64,000 nucleotides of DNA from Mucilaginibacter saanensis (GTDB taxonomy: Bacteria; Bacteroidota; Bacteroidia; Sphingobacteriales; Sphingobacteriaceae). Shown here piece by piece: positions 37,358-48,300 of the stretch. The notes under the pieces were generated by a model. The model was not told the DNA's origin, did no database searches, and saw only the letters and a list, made by a program, of their open reading frames with translations. Position 1 is the first letter of the stretch. Every line of letters starts with the position of its first letter. The stretch spans positions 310,001 to 374,000 of the forward strand of contig NZ_JACHBZ010000003.1 of NCBI RefSeq assembly GCF_014200575.1, written 5' to 3'. The translations under genes were made by a program, and so were the position numbers.

Positions 37358-38683
37358 TTAATGCATTACCATATTTGTTTCAATTTGCTCCAGAGATTTC
37401 CCTTTTGTCTCGGGCATAAACTTCCAGACAAACACCAGCTGGCAAACCATCATCGTCCCAAAAAACGAAAAAGTAACTGCCCCGCCCAGGGTTTCGGCCA
37501 GGTAAGGGAAGCAAAAAGCGATGATTGCGGCCATTACCCAATGCGTTGAGCTACCCAGAGTTTGCCCCTTTGCACGCACCTGATTGGGAAATATCTCTGA
37601 TATAAAAACCCAGATAACAGCGCCCTGTGAAAAGGCAAAAAAGGCAATGAACACCATCATATAAAGCGGAATGGCAAAACCATTAAAATGACCTGTATAA
37701 AAGGTAAATGCCACCAGAAATAAGGAAATAATAAGCCCTGCTGAGCCTATCAACATCAGTATACGACGGCCTACCTTATCAATCACATTAATGGCCAGCA
37801 GGGTAAATATAAAATTGATTACCCCCAGCCCTACTGTTGATAACAGGGAGGAATGCGCACCGAGTCCGGCCATTTCAAATATCCTTGGGGCATAATAAAT
37901 AATGGCATTAATACCCGACACCTGATTAAAAAAGGCAAACAGCACTGCCAATACTACCGGCGTTTTGTACTGGCCCGAAAAAAGGTTATCGCTTGTGCTG
38001 CCATCATGCAGGTTTGAATTTTTTATTGACTCCAGCTCCTGCTCGCAGTTAAGCGGATTTATCACGCGCAATATTTCAAGCGCTCTGCCGGTTTCTCCTT
38101 TTTTAAGAATAAGCCATCTGGGGCTTTCGGGTATAAAATAAATCAACACCAAAAACAATAGTGATGGAAAAGCCTGTACACCCAGCATCCAACGCCAGGA
38201 AGTTTCGCCGCCCTGGCTAATGAGATAGTTTGACAGATAGGAAATCAATATTCCCAGTACCACGTTAAACTGGAACAAACCTACCAGCCTGCCGCGGCGG
38301 TCGGCAGGTGAAACTTCTGATATATAAATGGGTGCTGTTACTGATGATATACCTACCCCCAGACCACCTAATAACCTGAATGTTAAAAACAGGTACCAGT
38401 TGTCGGCGAGCGCAGTCCCCACTGATGATAACAGGTATGCCGCAGCTACAAAGTACAGCGTGTTTTTACGGCCGAACAGATCTGAAGGCCGGGCTCCAAA
38501 TAAGGAACCTATAACTGTACCTATTAACGCTATAGATATGGTTAACCCGTGCTCAAATACAGAGAGGTGCCAAAACTGCTGAATAGATTTTTCGGCGCCT
38601 GATATCACTGCGGTATCAAACCCGAATAAAAAGCCGCCAAGGGCTACGACCATGGACCAAGCCAGGACGGAGTGTTTTCTCAT
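37358..38683 (-). CDS. MFS sugar porter (fructose uptake)
   Basis: A 441-residue inner-membrane transporter of the sugar porter family with 12 predicted helices. Signatures: GFLFGFDTAVISGAEKSIQQ, SDLFGRKNTLYF, the RLLGGLGVGISSVTAPIYIS motif, PESPRWLILK in the central loop, and PETKGKSLEQIE at the end. It should import fructose released by the two GH32 enzymes. It is the first gene of the minus-strand fructan operon, ahead of fructokinase. Confidence 0.92.
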   Translation of the reverse strand: MRKHSVLAWSMVVALGGFLFGFDTAVISGAEKSIQQFWHLSVFEHGLTISIALIGTVIGSLFGARPSDLFGRKNTLYFVAAAYLLSSVGTALADNWYLFLTFRLLGGLGVGISSVTAPIYISEVSPADRRGRLVGLFQFNVVLGILISYLSNYLISQGGETSWRWMLGVQAFPSLLFLVLIYFIPESPRWLILKKGETGRALEILRVINPLNCEQELESIKNSNLHDGSTSDNLFSGQYKTPVVLAVLFAFFNQVSGINAIIYYAPRIFEMAGLGAHSSLLSTVGLGVINFIFTLLAINVIDKVGRRILMLIGSAGLIISLFLVAFTFYTGHFNGFAIPLYMMVFIAFFAFSQGAVIWVFISEIFPNQVRAKGQTLGSSTHWVMAAIIAFCFPYLAETLGGAVTFSFFGTMMVCQLVFVWKFMPETKGKSLEQIETNMVMH

Positions 38684-39037
38684 AAAATTTAATAAAGGTG
38701 TTATTGGATTTACTGTCGCAAAGTAGGCGCATTTGCCGGGTGGCAGTTATTGATTTTATATCAAAAGAGTATAAAAATTAAAACTATCATAAATAATTGA
38801 TTTACAGATAAATAAAATCGCACAAGCAAAAAAAAGCGTCAAAGTCTTTGTTTATGTTACCAGCTTATTTCAATTTTGATACATCATGATACCAAAACAA
38901 ACCCGTTCTGCAGGGGGCATATTTGTATAGTAAAAGCTTTTATTAATACCTTTGATAAGACGCACCTGAAAGATTAAGCCTTCAACCAATAAAACCGCAA
39001 TAACATTTTTCATTCATTATATTACCAATTAAGGCGC
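38684..39037. promoter_or_regulatory. Divergent control region of the fructan locus
   Basis: A 354-bp spacer between the enzyme/transport operon (minus) and the hybrid sensor gene (plus). It holds a plus-strand promoter at 38922-38954. Two TGATAC words, TTGATACATC and CATGATACCA (38877-38894), form a short direct repeat that could bind the sensor's AraC-type domain. For the minus-strand operon only an imperfect box (minus-strand TACTTTGCG, near 38708-38716) was seen. Confidence 0.45.
38922..38954 (+). promoter_or_regulatory. Bacteroidota-type promoter of the fructan sensor gene
   Basis: TTTG at 38922-38925 (the -33 element) and TACCTTTG at 38947-38954 (perfect TAnnTTTG -7 element) are separated by 21 bp, within the usual range. 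It would give a leader of roughly 75 bases before the start at 39038. Confidence 0.6.
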
Positions 39038-41800
39038 ATGGCTTTGTATAGTAAATTACGTGGCATACTTTTGTTACCTATATTATTGTTCCTGTTTTCT
39101 GGTTGTAAAAAGGCCGATAAAACATCACAATACACTATTGGCTTTTCGCAATGCATAGGCTCTGACCTATGGCGCAGCAACATGCTGGATGAAATGAAAA
39201 TGGAGCTTTCATTACATCCGGATGCCAAATTCATTTATGCTGATGCCAATGGAAACAGTAAAAAGCAAGTGGAGCAGGTTAAAAAAATGCTTGATGATGG
39301 TGTCGACCTCCTGATCATATCCCCTAATGAAGCCCAACCGCTTACAGATATAGTAGAGCAAACCTATAATAAAGGTATCCCGGTTATTGTTATTGACCGT
39401 AAAACATCGTCAGAACTCTATACCGCCTATGTGGGCGCCGATAATTACCAGCTTGGCAAAATGGCCGGTGAATACATTGGAAACGCCCTTCAGGGCAAAG
39501 GCAATATAGTTGAAGTAATGGGCCTGCCCGGCTCCTCGCCAGCCATTGAAAGGCAAAGGGGCTTTAGTAACGCCCTGGCGAAGTTTAATAATATACACAT
39601 TACAGCACAGGTTTATGGCGATTGGCTAAAAGACAATGCCCAAAAGCAACTCACATTAATACAGCCTGCTTTAAAAAACGCCAGCGCAGTGTTTGCCCAT
39701 AATGATGTGATGGCTCTTGGCTCAAGGGGCGTACTTAACAAGTTACATATTCAACATCATGTTAAAGTATTAGGAGTTGATGCCCTGCCGGGCAGCGGCG
39801 GAGGTCTGCAAATGGTTTCATCAAAAACCATTGATGCCAGCCTGCTTTATCCAACAGGTGGTAAAGAGGCCATTATGACCGCTTTCAGGATATTGAATAA
39901 AGAGCCTTTTTCAAAAGAGAATATATTACAGTCATTGGTGATAGACTCTACCAATGTGCAGTTGATGAAGCTGCAATGGAACAAGATCAACAGCCAGCAA
40001 AAAGACATTGAAAGACAACAATCGTTATTAGCAGAGCAGCGGGAAATTTATAACAGTCAGCAAATGATTTTAAACATCATAGTGATAACGCTGGTGCTGG
40101 CTATCGTATTCGGAGGTCTTGCCTTTTACTCGCTGATGGAAAACCGTAAGATTAATAAGAGTCTTGAAGCCAAAAACAACGAAATATTGTTACAGCGTAA
40201 TCAGCTGCTCGAAATGTCGGCGCGGGCCGAAGCAGCTACCGAGGCCAAACTAAATTTCTTCACCAATATATCGCATGAGTTCCGCACGCCCTTAACCCTC
40301 ATCCTATCGCCGGTTGAGGATATGATGCGAAATGAAAAACTGAACATTGTTGCCGGTAAAAGCTTAAAACTGATCCATAAAAATGTATTCAGGCTGTTAA
40401 GGTTGGTTAACCAATTGATAGATTACCGTAAAATAGAGTATGATAAACAACAAATAAATGCGTCGCCCAATAATGTGGTTGCCTTTGTGAGGGATATATT
40501 GGATAGCTTTCAGCACAATGCCCAAAAAAGGAATATCAGTTTGAGCTTAATATCAACCGAACCCAATATCACGGTTTGGTTTGATGTAAACATGCTCGAC
40601 AAGGTTTTCTTTAATCTTATATCTAACTCTCTCAAATTCACTAAGGATAACGGGCGAATACAAGTATCATTTACTAAAAATGAAAATACTATTGATATTG
40701 CCATACAGGATAGCGGCATAGGTATGGAACCAGCCGAGGCCGAACATGTATTTAATCAGTTTTACCAGGCCGACAACGGCAATGCCAAGGGCTCAGGACT
40801 GGGTCTTTCCTTGTCAAAAGAAATTATTACAATTCACCAGGGAAGCATCAGCGTTAGCAGCAAAAAATGGCAGGGCACTACTTTTATTATTACGCTACCG
40901 CTGGGTAACCAGCATATTAATAATACCGATGTACAACAAATACCCTCGCAACCATTAGCAATTAGTGAGCGTGCCCTGATTTACACAACCGATCTGGAGC
41001 AAACAGAAATCAATGACAATGCTGATTCATTAGCCACACCTAAAGAGCAATCAATACTTATTATTGAAGATAATACAGATTTGCTTAATTACCTGACCGA
41101 GAAATTAAGCACCGATTATGAAATATTTACTGCAGATAATGGCACCCAAGGATTAACAGAGGCTTTTGAAAAGGTACCGGACCTGATTTTATCTGATGTT
41201 GTACTACCCGGTATATCTGGTAAAGTAATTACTGAAAACATTAAAACAGATATCCGCACATCGCATATACCGGTTATATTGCTCACTGCGCAGGCCAGTG
41301 TTGAACAGCAAATTGATGGCATTCATAGCATGGCAGATGTTTACATGGTTAAACCGTTTAATTATGATCATTTACTGGCAACGGTAAAAAACCTGATTAA
41401 AAACAGGGTGATACTGAAAGAACATTTTACCAGTGATGTCAGCCATGGCAAAATGCCGGTATCTAAAACGCTGGATAAAAAATTCCTGAATGATTTTGCC
41501 GGCATTGTTGAACAAAACCTGGCCAATGAAAGCTTCAATGTAGAAGATATTTGTAAAACAATAGGCATTTCACGTGTGCAGCTTTACCGCAAAGTAAAGG
41601 CCCTACTGGGTTGTAGCATAACCGATTATATTTTAAACCGACGGCTAAAAAAGGCAAAATACCTGTTAATTAATGAGGCCTATTCTATAGCAGAAATCAC
41701 TTACCAGGTGGGTTTTTCTACCCCAAATTACTTTTCAACAGTATTTAAGGCAAAGTATGGTTGTACTCCAAGTGAGTTTAAACGTAAGCAGCATTCATAA
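39038..41800 (+). CDS. Hybrid two-component regulator with periplasmic sugar-binding sensor
   Basis: A 920-residue hybrid two-component system. Residues about 30-310 form an RbsB-like periplasmic binding domain (YTIGFSQCIGSDLWRSNMLD, IIDRK-like VIVIDRKTSSELYTAYVGAD). A membrane helix lies at about 343-365; HisKA at about 400-470 with FFTNISHEFRTPL (His about 412); HATPase at about 515-625; a receiver at about 672-785 with SDVVLPG (Asp about 719); and an AraC HTH at about 825-918. The same architecture is used by the B. thetaiotaomicron fructose sensor BT1754. The N-terminus looks like a lipobox (FLFSGCKK), which is odd for a protein that also has a membrane helix. It is divergent from the fructan operon, which it should control. 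Confidence 0.94.
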   Translation: MALYSKLRGILLLPILLFLFSGCKKADKTSQYTIGFSQCIGSDLWRSNMLDEMKMELSLHPDAKFIYADANGNSKKQVEQVKKMLDDGVDLLIISPNEAQPLTDIVEQTYNKGIPVIVIDRKTSSELYTAYVGADNYQLGKMAGEYIGNALQGKGNIVEVMGLPGSSPAIERQRGFSNALAKFNNIHITAQVYGDWLKDNAQKQLTLIQPALKNASAVFAHNDVMALGSRGVLNKLHIQHHVKVLGVDALPGSGGGLQMVSSKTIDASLLYPTGGKEAIMTAFRILNKEPFSKENILQSLVIDSTNVQLMKLQWNKINSQQKDIERQQSLLAEQREIYNSQQMILNIIVITLVLAIVFGGLAFYSLMENRKINKSLEAKNNEILLQRNQLLEMSARAEAATEAKLNFFTNISHEFRTPLTLILSPVEDMMRNEKLNIVAGKSLKLIHKNVFRLLRLVNQLIDYRKIEYDKQQINASPNNVVAFVRDILDSFQHNAQKRNISLSLISTEPNITVWFDVNMLDKVFFNLISNSLKFTKDNGRIQVSFTKNENTIDIAIQDSGIGMEPAEAEHVFNQFYQADNGNAKGSGLGLSLSKEIITIHQGSISVSSKKWQGTTFIITLPLGNQHINNTDVQQIPSQPLAISERALIYTTDLEQTEINDNADSLATPKEQSILIIEDNTDLLNYLTEKLSTDYEIFTADNGTQGLTEAFEKVPDLILSDVVLPGISGKVITENIKTDIRTSHIPVILLTAQASVEQQIDGIHSMADVYMVKPFNYDHLLATVKNLIKNRVILKEHFTSDVSHGKMPVSKTLDKKFLNDFAGIVEQNLANESFNVEDICKTIGISRVQLYRKVKALLGCSITDYILNRRLKKAKYLLINEAYSIAEITYQVGFSTPNYFSTVFKAKYGCTPSEFKRKQHS

Positions 41801-41890
41801 AAATTCACCTACCGATTATGCTTCGCTATACCTCACATATCTATTATTCTTATGATATTTAGCTTTTAATTCAATAAAGGGATAGTACGG

Positions 41891-44800
41891 GTGAGTAAGC
41901 AAAGTAATGAACAGCATAGCAATTCTGATAGTCACAGTTTTATTTTCAGGGATATTACCTTAGCTGTTTTAACTGAAAGCGAAATCATTAAGAACACATC
42001 AGGAAGTATACACACTGATCAGCAATCGTACCGCTATATTTCACCAAACTATATTGAAATTAATCATGGTGCTTTTGTTAACCTGCATACAGGTATTGCT
42101 TTTCCCGAAGTGATTATTACGCAGCACGACAATTTGATATCTGCTTCATGTGATTGCGATTCTGAACCCGGCAAACTATGCCAGCATGAGGCACAGGTAC
42201 TAAATGCCATTATTAAAAGAGACGAGCTGCGTGTATTTTTTGACAACGGGTTGCGTCAGGAGATGCTTAAAAAAATTGCTGTTGACTATGGCATGGAACA
42301 GGAACCCAACCTGGATAATTTCTTTGATTTAGTTTATCTGAATAAAAAAGTTCAGTTTAACCCCAAATCACCGGGATTGATGCAGGTAACCAAGGAGAGT
42401 TTAAATACACTAAACAGCACCATCCACGCACATGCCACTCCAAGTCAACAGGCTATAAAAACCGACGAGCAAACCGTTTGCGTATTATTAAAGGAGCATA
42501 AATACTACAAGTATCTTTTTATTGAACTATTTAAGGCCCCTACCACCAAAGATGGCAAAATTAAAAACCCGCTAACGCCCATCCCTCCCCTGGAGCCGAT
42601 GTGGGAAACCGATGATGCACAACAACTCAAGTTTTTTACTGGTATCAATAAATTTCAAAACCATTTAAACGCTAACAAAACCGAGGCCGACCTGATAGCA
42701 TTACGGGCCATTTTAAAAAACCCGCTGGACTATAAGTTTTACTATCATGATACCAAGGTTTCAGATAACGCAACTGCGAGTTCTGTTATTCCTATAAAAG
42801 TAAGCGTATTACCCAATCATTTTAAACTGACGGTAAACCCGGGCCAGGATCTTTTTGAGCTGACTGCAACCCTCAATTTAAATGGGTATAATTACGAGCT
42901 AAAAGAGCTAAACATCCTGTTTACCTATTTTATTTTAGCAAACGATACGCTTTACCTGGTAGACAATTTACAGGTGCTGCATATTATGGACCTGTTAAAG
43001 AAAAAGCAAAACAATATCTTAATCCACCCCTCTAAATTTCAAGAGTTTAAAACCCAGTTTTTAACCAAGCTGGAAGAAAAGATTGATATTGATTATAAAC
43101 ATATTAAACCAGCTACCTCTGCGCAGTTAGAACAGCATGGTTTCAATAGCGAAACCGAGAAGATCATTTACTTATCTGATTTTGGAACCCATGTCATGAT
43201 TATCCCGGTTATGCGCTATGGCGAGGTTGAAATATCCATACGCACCAAGAAGCAGATATACGGAATTGATGCAAAGGGTAACGAGTTTTTAGTAAAACGT
43301 AAAGACGACGAAGAGATTGACTTTACGGCACTGCTGTTAAAGCAACACCCATACATGGAGGAGCAGCTAGAGAATGATCTTCACTACTTTTACCTTCATA
43401 AAAAGCACTTTTTGGATGAAGAATGGTTTTTAACCGCTTTTGAGGAATGGCAACACCACCAGATTACCGTATTAGGCTTTAATGAATTAGAAGGGAATAA
43501 GCTTAATCCGCATAAGGTTAAAATTACCATCAAGGTACTTAGCGGCATTAATTGGTTTAATACACAGGTTAATGTGAGATTCGGCAAAACCAGAGCGGCC
43601 CTAAAACAGGTTTACCGGGCCGTCAAAAACAAGAGCAAGTATATCAAACTGGATGACGGGACATCGGGAATATTGCCGGAGGAATGGATAGAAAAGTTTG
43701 AGGGCTATTTTAATTCGGGCGAAATTGCTGACGATGATAGCATTCGCATTCCAAAAATCAACTTTACCGCCATTGAACAGCTTTATGATGCGGAAATGCT
43801 TGACGACGGTGTAAAGGATGAGCTAAACATATATCATCAAAAACTGGCCGACTTTGACTCCGTAAAACAAATCGAGATACCCGAGTCGCTAAATGCTACC
43901 CTGCGTCCTTATCAAAAACAAGGCTTAAACTGGTTAAACTTTTTAGACGATTTTAATTTTGGCGGCTGCCTGGCCGACGACATGGGATTGGGAAAGTCCA
44001 TTCAGGTTATTGCATTTATTCTTTCGCAACGAGAAAAAAACAGCCATAATACCAACCTTATTGTTGTACCCACGTCCCTTATTTTTAACTGGCAGCAGGA
44101 GCTCGCAAAGTTTGCCCCTTCAATTAAACTCCACACCATATACGGGGCCGACCGTATAAAAAACATTGACGATTTTGACCAGTATGAAGTTATACTTACC
44201 TCTTACGGTACCCTGTTATCTGACATTGTATTTCTTAAAAACTATCACTTCAACTACGTTTTTCTGGATGAATCACAAAATATAAAAAATCCAGAATCAC
44301 AACGGTACCGGGCGGTAAGGCTGTTAAAATCACGCAATAAAATTACCATCACCGGCACCCCTATTGAAAACAATACGTTTGACCTCTACGGCCAGCTTTC
44401 ATTTGCGTGCCCGGGATTATTAGGGAGCAAGCAGTATTTTAAAGACATCTACTCCTCGCCTATTGATAAATTTAAAAGCAGCAAAAGAGCAGTCGAGCTC
44501 CAAAACAAAATCAGGCCATTTATTCTAAGGCGTACCAAGCAACAGGTGGCTACCGATCTTCCGGAAAAAACTGAAATGGTTTTGTATTGTGAAATGGGCC
44601 AGCAGCAGCGTAACATTTATAACACTTATGAAAAGGAGTTCAGGGAGTTTATTTCGGCCACAACCAGCGAGGTATTGAAAAAAACACCCATGAATGTTTT
44701 AAAGGGAATTACAAAACTAAGGCAAATCTGCGATTCTCCTTTACTGCTTACCGGCGAAAAAATGCCCGGAGATGCATCGGCCAAGATTGATACCCTGATA

Positions 44801-45280
44801 GAGCAGATTGAAGGCAAAATGGCGCAGCATAAGATCCTGGTATTTTCGCAGTTTGTTACCATGCTTGATCTGATCAGGAAAAAACTAACCGGCAAGGGCA
44901 TAGCATTTACCTACCTTACCGGGCAAACCAGAAACCGGGAGGCCGTAGTAAATGAGTTTCAGAACAATCCGGAAGTGCGCGTATTTTTAATCAGTTTAAA
45001 GGCAGGCGGAACGGGTTTAAACCTAACCGAAGCCGATTATGTTTATCTTGTTGACCCCTGGTGGAACCCTGCCGTTGAAAATCAGGCTATAGATCGATGC
45101 CACCGCATAGGCCAGGACAAAAAGATAGTAGCAGTAAGACTAATTTGCCCGGGAACGGTTGAAGAAAAGATCATGTTGATGCAGCAAAACAAAAAAGCGC
45201 TGGCAAATGAGCTGATACAAACAGATAGTTCCTTTGTTAAATCACTATCAAAACAGGATTTGTTAAACTTATTGAAATAG
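41891..45280 (+). CDS. SWIM-domain SNF2-family helicase
   Basis: A 1129-residue DNA-dependent ATPase. An N-terminal SWIM-type zinc motif (SASCDCDSEPGKLCQHEAQV, about 95-115) is followed by a long middle region and the SNF2 core: motif I CLADDMGLGKSIQV near 700, motif II DESQNIKNP near 797, motif III ITGTPIENN, and C-terminal motifs SLKAGGTGLNLTEADYVYLV and IDRCHRIGQ. The reading frame starts with GTG at 41891. It probably translocates on DNA or remodels protein-DNA complexes. It lies between the fructan and galactoside loci, co-directional with both sensors, with no evident link to sugar metabolism. Confidence 0.9.
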   Translation: MSKQSNEQHSNSDSHSFIFRDITLAVLTESEIIKNTSGSIHTDQQSYRYISPNYIEINHGAFVNLHTGIAFPEVIITQHDNLISASCDCDSEPGKLCQHEAQVLNAIIKRDELRVFFDNGLRQEMLKKIAVDYGMEQEPNLDNFFDLVYLNKKVQFNPKSPGLMQVTKESLNTLNSTIHAHATPSQQAIKTDEQTVCVLLKEHKYYKYLFIELFKAPTTKDGKIKNPLTPIPPLEPMWETDDAQQLKFFTGINKFQNHLNANKTEADLIALRAILKNPLDYKFYYHDTKVSDNATASSVIPIKVSVLPNHFKLTVNPGQDLFELTATLNLNGYNYELKELNILFTYFILANDTLYLVDNLQVLHIMDLLKKKQNNILIHPSKFQEFKTQFLTKLEEKIDIDYKHIKPATSAQLEQHGFNSETEKIIYLSDFGTHVMIIPVMRYGEVEISIRTKKQIYGIDAKGNEFLVKRKDDEEIDFTALLLKQHPYMEEQLENDLHYFYLHKKHFLDEEWFLTAFEEWQHHQITVLGFNELEGNKLNPHKVKITIKVLSGINWFNTQVNVRFGKTRAALKQVYRAVKNKSKYIKLDDGTSGILPEEWIEKFEGYFNSGEIADDDSIRIPKINFTAIEQLYDAEMLDDGVKDELNIYHQKLADFDSVKQIEIPESLNATLRPYQKQGLNWLNFLDDFNFGGCLADDMGLGKSIQVIAFILSQREKNSHNTNLIVVPTSLIFNWQQELAKFAPSIKLHTIYGADRIKNIDDFDQYEVILTSYGTLLSDIVFLKNYHFNYVFLDESQNIKNPESQRYRAVRLLKSRNKITITGTPIENNTFDLYGQLSFACPGLLGSKQYFKDIYSSPIDKFKSSKRAVELQNKIRPFILRRTKQQVATDLPEKTEMVLYCEMGQQQRNIYNTYEKEFREFISATTSEVLKKTPMNVLKGITKLRQICDSPLLLTGEKMPGDASAKIDTLIEQIEGKMAQHKILVFSQFVTMLDLIRKKLTGKGIAFTYLTGQTRNREAVVNEFQNNPEVRVFLISLKAGGTGLNLTEADYVYLVDPWWNPAVENQAIDRCHRIGQDKKIVAVRLICPGTVEEKIMLMQQNKKALANELIQTDSSFVKSLSKQDLLNLLK

Positions 45281-45301
45281 CCAAAAACTAATTATAAAAC
45301 T

Positions 45302-45309
45302 TAACTTTG
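45302..45309 (+). promoter_or_regulatory. -7 promoter box (TAACTTTG) before hybrid sensor gene
   Basis: TAACTTTG is a perfect TAnnTTTG match 88 bp before the hybrid sensor start. No good -33 element at the usual distance was seen, so the call is tentative. Confidence 0.45.
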
Positions 45310-45396
45310 TTTATCCAATACGCCTGCTGAGGGCAAATCTGAGCTATTGTGGCCCGCAACAACCAATAGCTTAAAATTACCGATCACAACCATCCG

Positions 45397-48300
45397 ATGA
45401 AAAAAACCTGCACGTTATTTTTTTCGCTACTATTTATTTCTTTAGGTTATGCTCAATCTCCTATTAAAAATAAGGTACTAAAGTACTCTTTAAAAGACGG
45501 CCTTTCTTTTGATATCGTAAACAGTATAACCCAAGACAATAAAGGTTTCATGTGGTTTGCCACAAACGATGGGCTTAATCGTTTTGACGGTACCACATTT
45601 AAAACATTTAAATCAAAACAAGACAATTCATCATCGCTGGCCAGCAACTATGTACAAAAAATATTTGCCGGCGCCGATGGCTCAATTTGGGTATCGTCCA
45701 GAAACGGGCTTAGCAGGCTCAATACCCGGACTGAAAAATTCACTCATTATAAATTCGGCACCGACAAAACCATTAAAAATGATGTAAGTAATATTGTACA
45801 AAGTGGTGATGGTAACTTATGGATATCATCATACGGCTTAGGTTTTTCATATTTTAATACACAAACCACCAAATACATTAGCTATAACCGCAAAGTGCTG
45901 CCGCAGTTATCCAATGACAGGGTGATAGCTATTTACCAGGATTCAAACAGCTTACTATGGTTAGGCATGCAGGACGGCAGTATTAATGTATTCCGGGTAA
46001 AAAATGGTGTGGTTACAGGCAAAATTGATTTTAGCCCACAATTAAAAGGCCTCCCCGCTGCACGTATCAATAATATTTATGAAGATCATTTTCACAATAT
46101 ATGGATTGCTACCGGTAACGGACTTATTTATTACAACAGGCACAACAATCGGTTTTCGCTACTGCAAAGCACACAGGCCGCTGTAAAAAACAAACGCTAT
46201 ATTTCATTAATTGAGGATAGTAACCAGCAATTGCTGGTTGGCCTGCAGGATGGCGGGTTATATAAAGTTGATTTAGGAGCCACAACCGACTATGATACCA
46301 GAAATTTCATGCTTGAACCCGTTACCGGCGACGATGGATATGATGTAACCCAACGCTCGGTACAAACGCTTTATCTGGATAAAGATAAAAATATATGGGT
46401 GGGCACCTATGGTGATGGTATCTACATGATCAGCAGCATTAAAGAAAAGTTTGCCAAAATTATCAAGAAAACGTTTACCCCAGGTGGAGAGAGCCTGGTA
46501 AGATTTTACGGTATGTGCCAGGATAATGAGGGCTATTTATGGATTGGGACTGATGGAGATGGTATTTTTAAAACAAAACCAGATGGCAGCCTTGTAAAAC
46601 AATATAAAGCCGATGGCCGGCCAGGTAGCCTTACCGATAACGCCATTTTATGTGCCTATACAGATAGCTATAATAACACCTGGCTGGGCACTTATGCCAA
46701 AGGGCTGTTCCTGTATAATAAAACATCAGAATCATTTACAAATTTTAGCCATAACCCGGCCAATGGCAAAAGCTTAGGTGCAAATGATGTAAGGGTAATT
46801 TATCAGGATAGCCGTAAAGATCTGTGGATTGGCACCAATGGCGGCGGCTTAAGCAGGCTTAATAGTGATCATCAAACATTCAGCAACTATACCCCGGCCA
46901 ACAGCGGCATAAGCTCATACGATGTGCGGGCTTTAGCCGAGGACAAAAAGGGCAATTTGTGGATAGGCACCTATGGTGGCGGGATTGTTTATTACAATCT
47001 CAATCAAAAAAAATTCTCGAGGCTTTTTAATACGGCCGACGAGAAATTACACATGCCCAGCCAGGTAGTGTTTTCCATATATCCTGATCAGCAAAACCAG
47101 CTTTGGATAGGTACCGAGGGCGATGGTCTTATCATTTATAACTTAAAAACCAGAACCTTTAAAAAATTAAACGAAAAAAACGGACTGGCTAACAACACGG
47201 TTTACGCTATAAAAGAAGCTAACAATGGCATTATATGGCTCAGTACCAACAAAGGCCTCTCAAGTATTGACACCCACACGGGTAAAATCCTGAACTTTGA
47301 CCAGTCGGACGGATTACAGGCAGGCCAATTTAATGTTGGCTCGGTAGTTTTTGATACCCGCAATAAGCTCATGTATTTTGGGGGAACAAAAGGGCTTAAT
47401 ATTTTTGATCCGCAAAAGGTAAGTCAAAGTAATTATAAGCCCAAAGTAATGATAACCGGCTTACAAATTTTTGGCAAACAGATTGAAGTTGGCGCGCAGG
47501 ACAAAAACGGCACCATATTACCCCAGGCAATTAATGAAACCAGTCAGCTTGTGCTACAACCAGATCAGTCTGTATTTTCCATTCAGTACGTATCCCTTAA
47601 TTATGCCTATCCACAAAAAGGAGATTTTGCCTATAAACTTGAAGGCCTTGATAAATCATGGAATTACGTAGGTAACCAACGCTCAGCAACATACCGGTAT
47701 CTTGAACCAGGCGATTATGTTTTCAAAGTTAAAGCATCCAATCAGGATAATATATGGTTTGATGACTATGTAACTTTAAAAATTAAGATAATGCCGCCAT
47801 GGTACAAAACATGGTGGGCCTATTTGTGCTATATGGCCTTAATCATTATGATAGCCTATTACTACATGCAATACCGGGCTAACCAGTCAAGGCTTAAATA
47901 CGATATAAGAATTGCCCAGCTCTCTGCCGAAAAAGATAAAGAGCTAAATGAGCGTAAACTTTCATTTTTCACCAATATATCGCATGAGTTCCGTACGCCG
48001 TTAACGTTGATTATTAATCCCGTTAAGGACATGCTGTTTGGCCCTGCCGAAAAAACTACAGATGCAGGCAATCTGAATATTGTATACCGTAATGCACGCC
48101 GTTTGTTAAGCCTTGTTGATCAGTTATTGCTATTCAGAAAAGCCGAGAACGATACCGATAAGCTTAAAATAGTTAAGCTGAATATTGTAAGCCTATATCG
48201 TGAGGTTTTTTTATGTTTTAATCACCAGGCCCGCTCTAAAAATATCCAATTTGATTTTTTTAGCGAGGCAGAAGTGATAGAAATACTTGCCGACCGGGAA

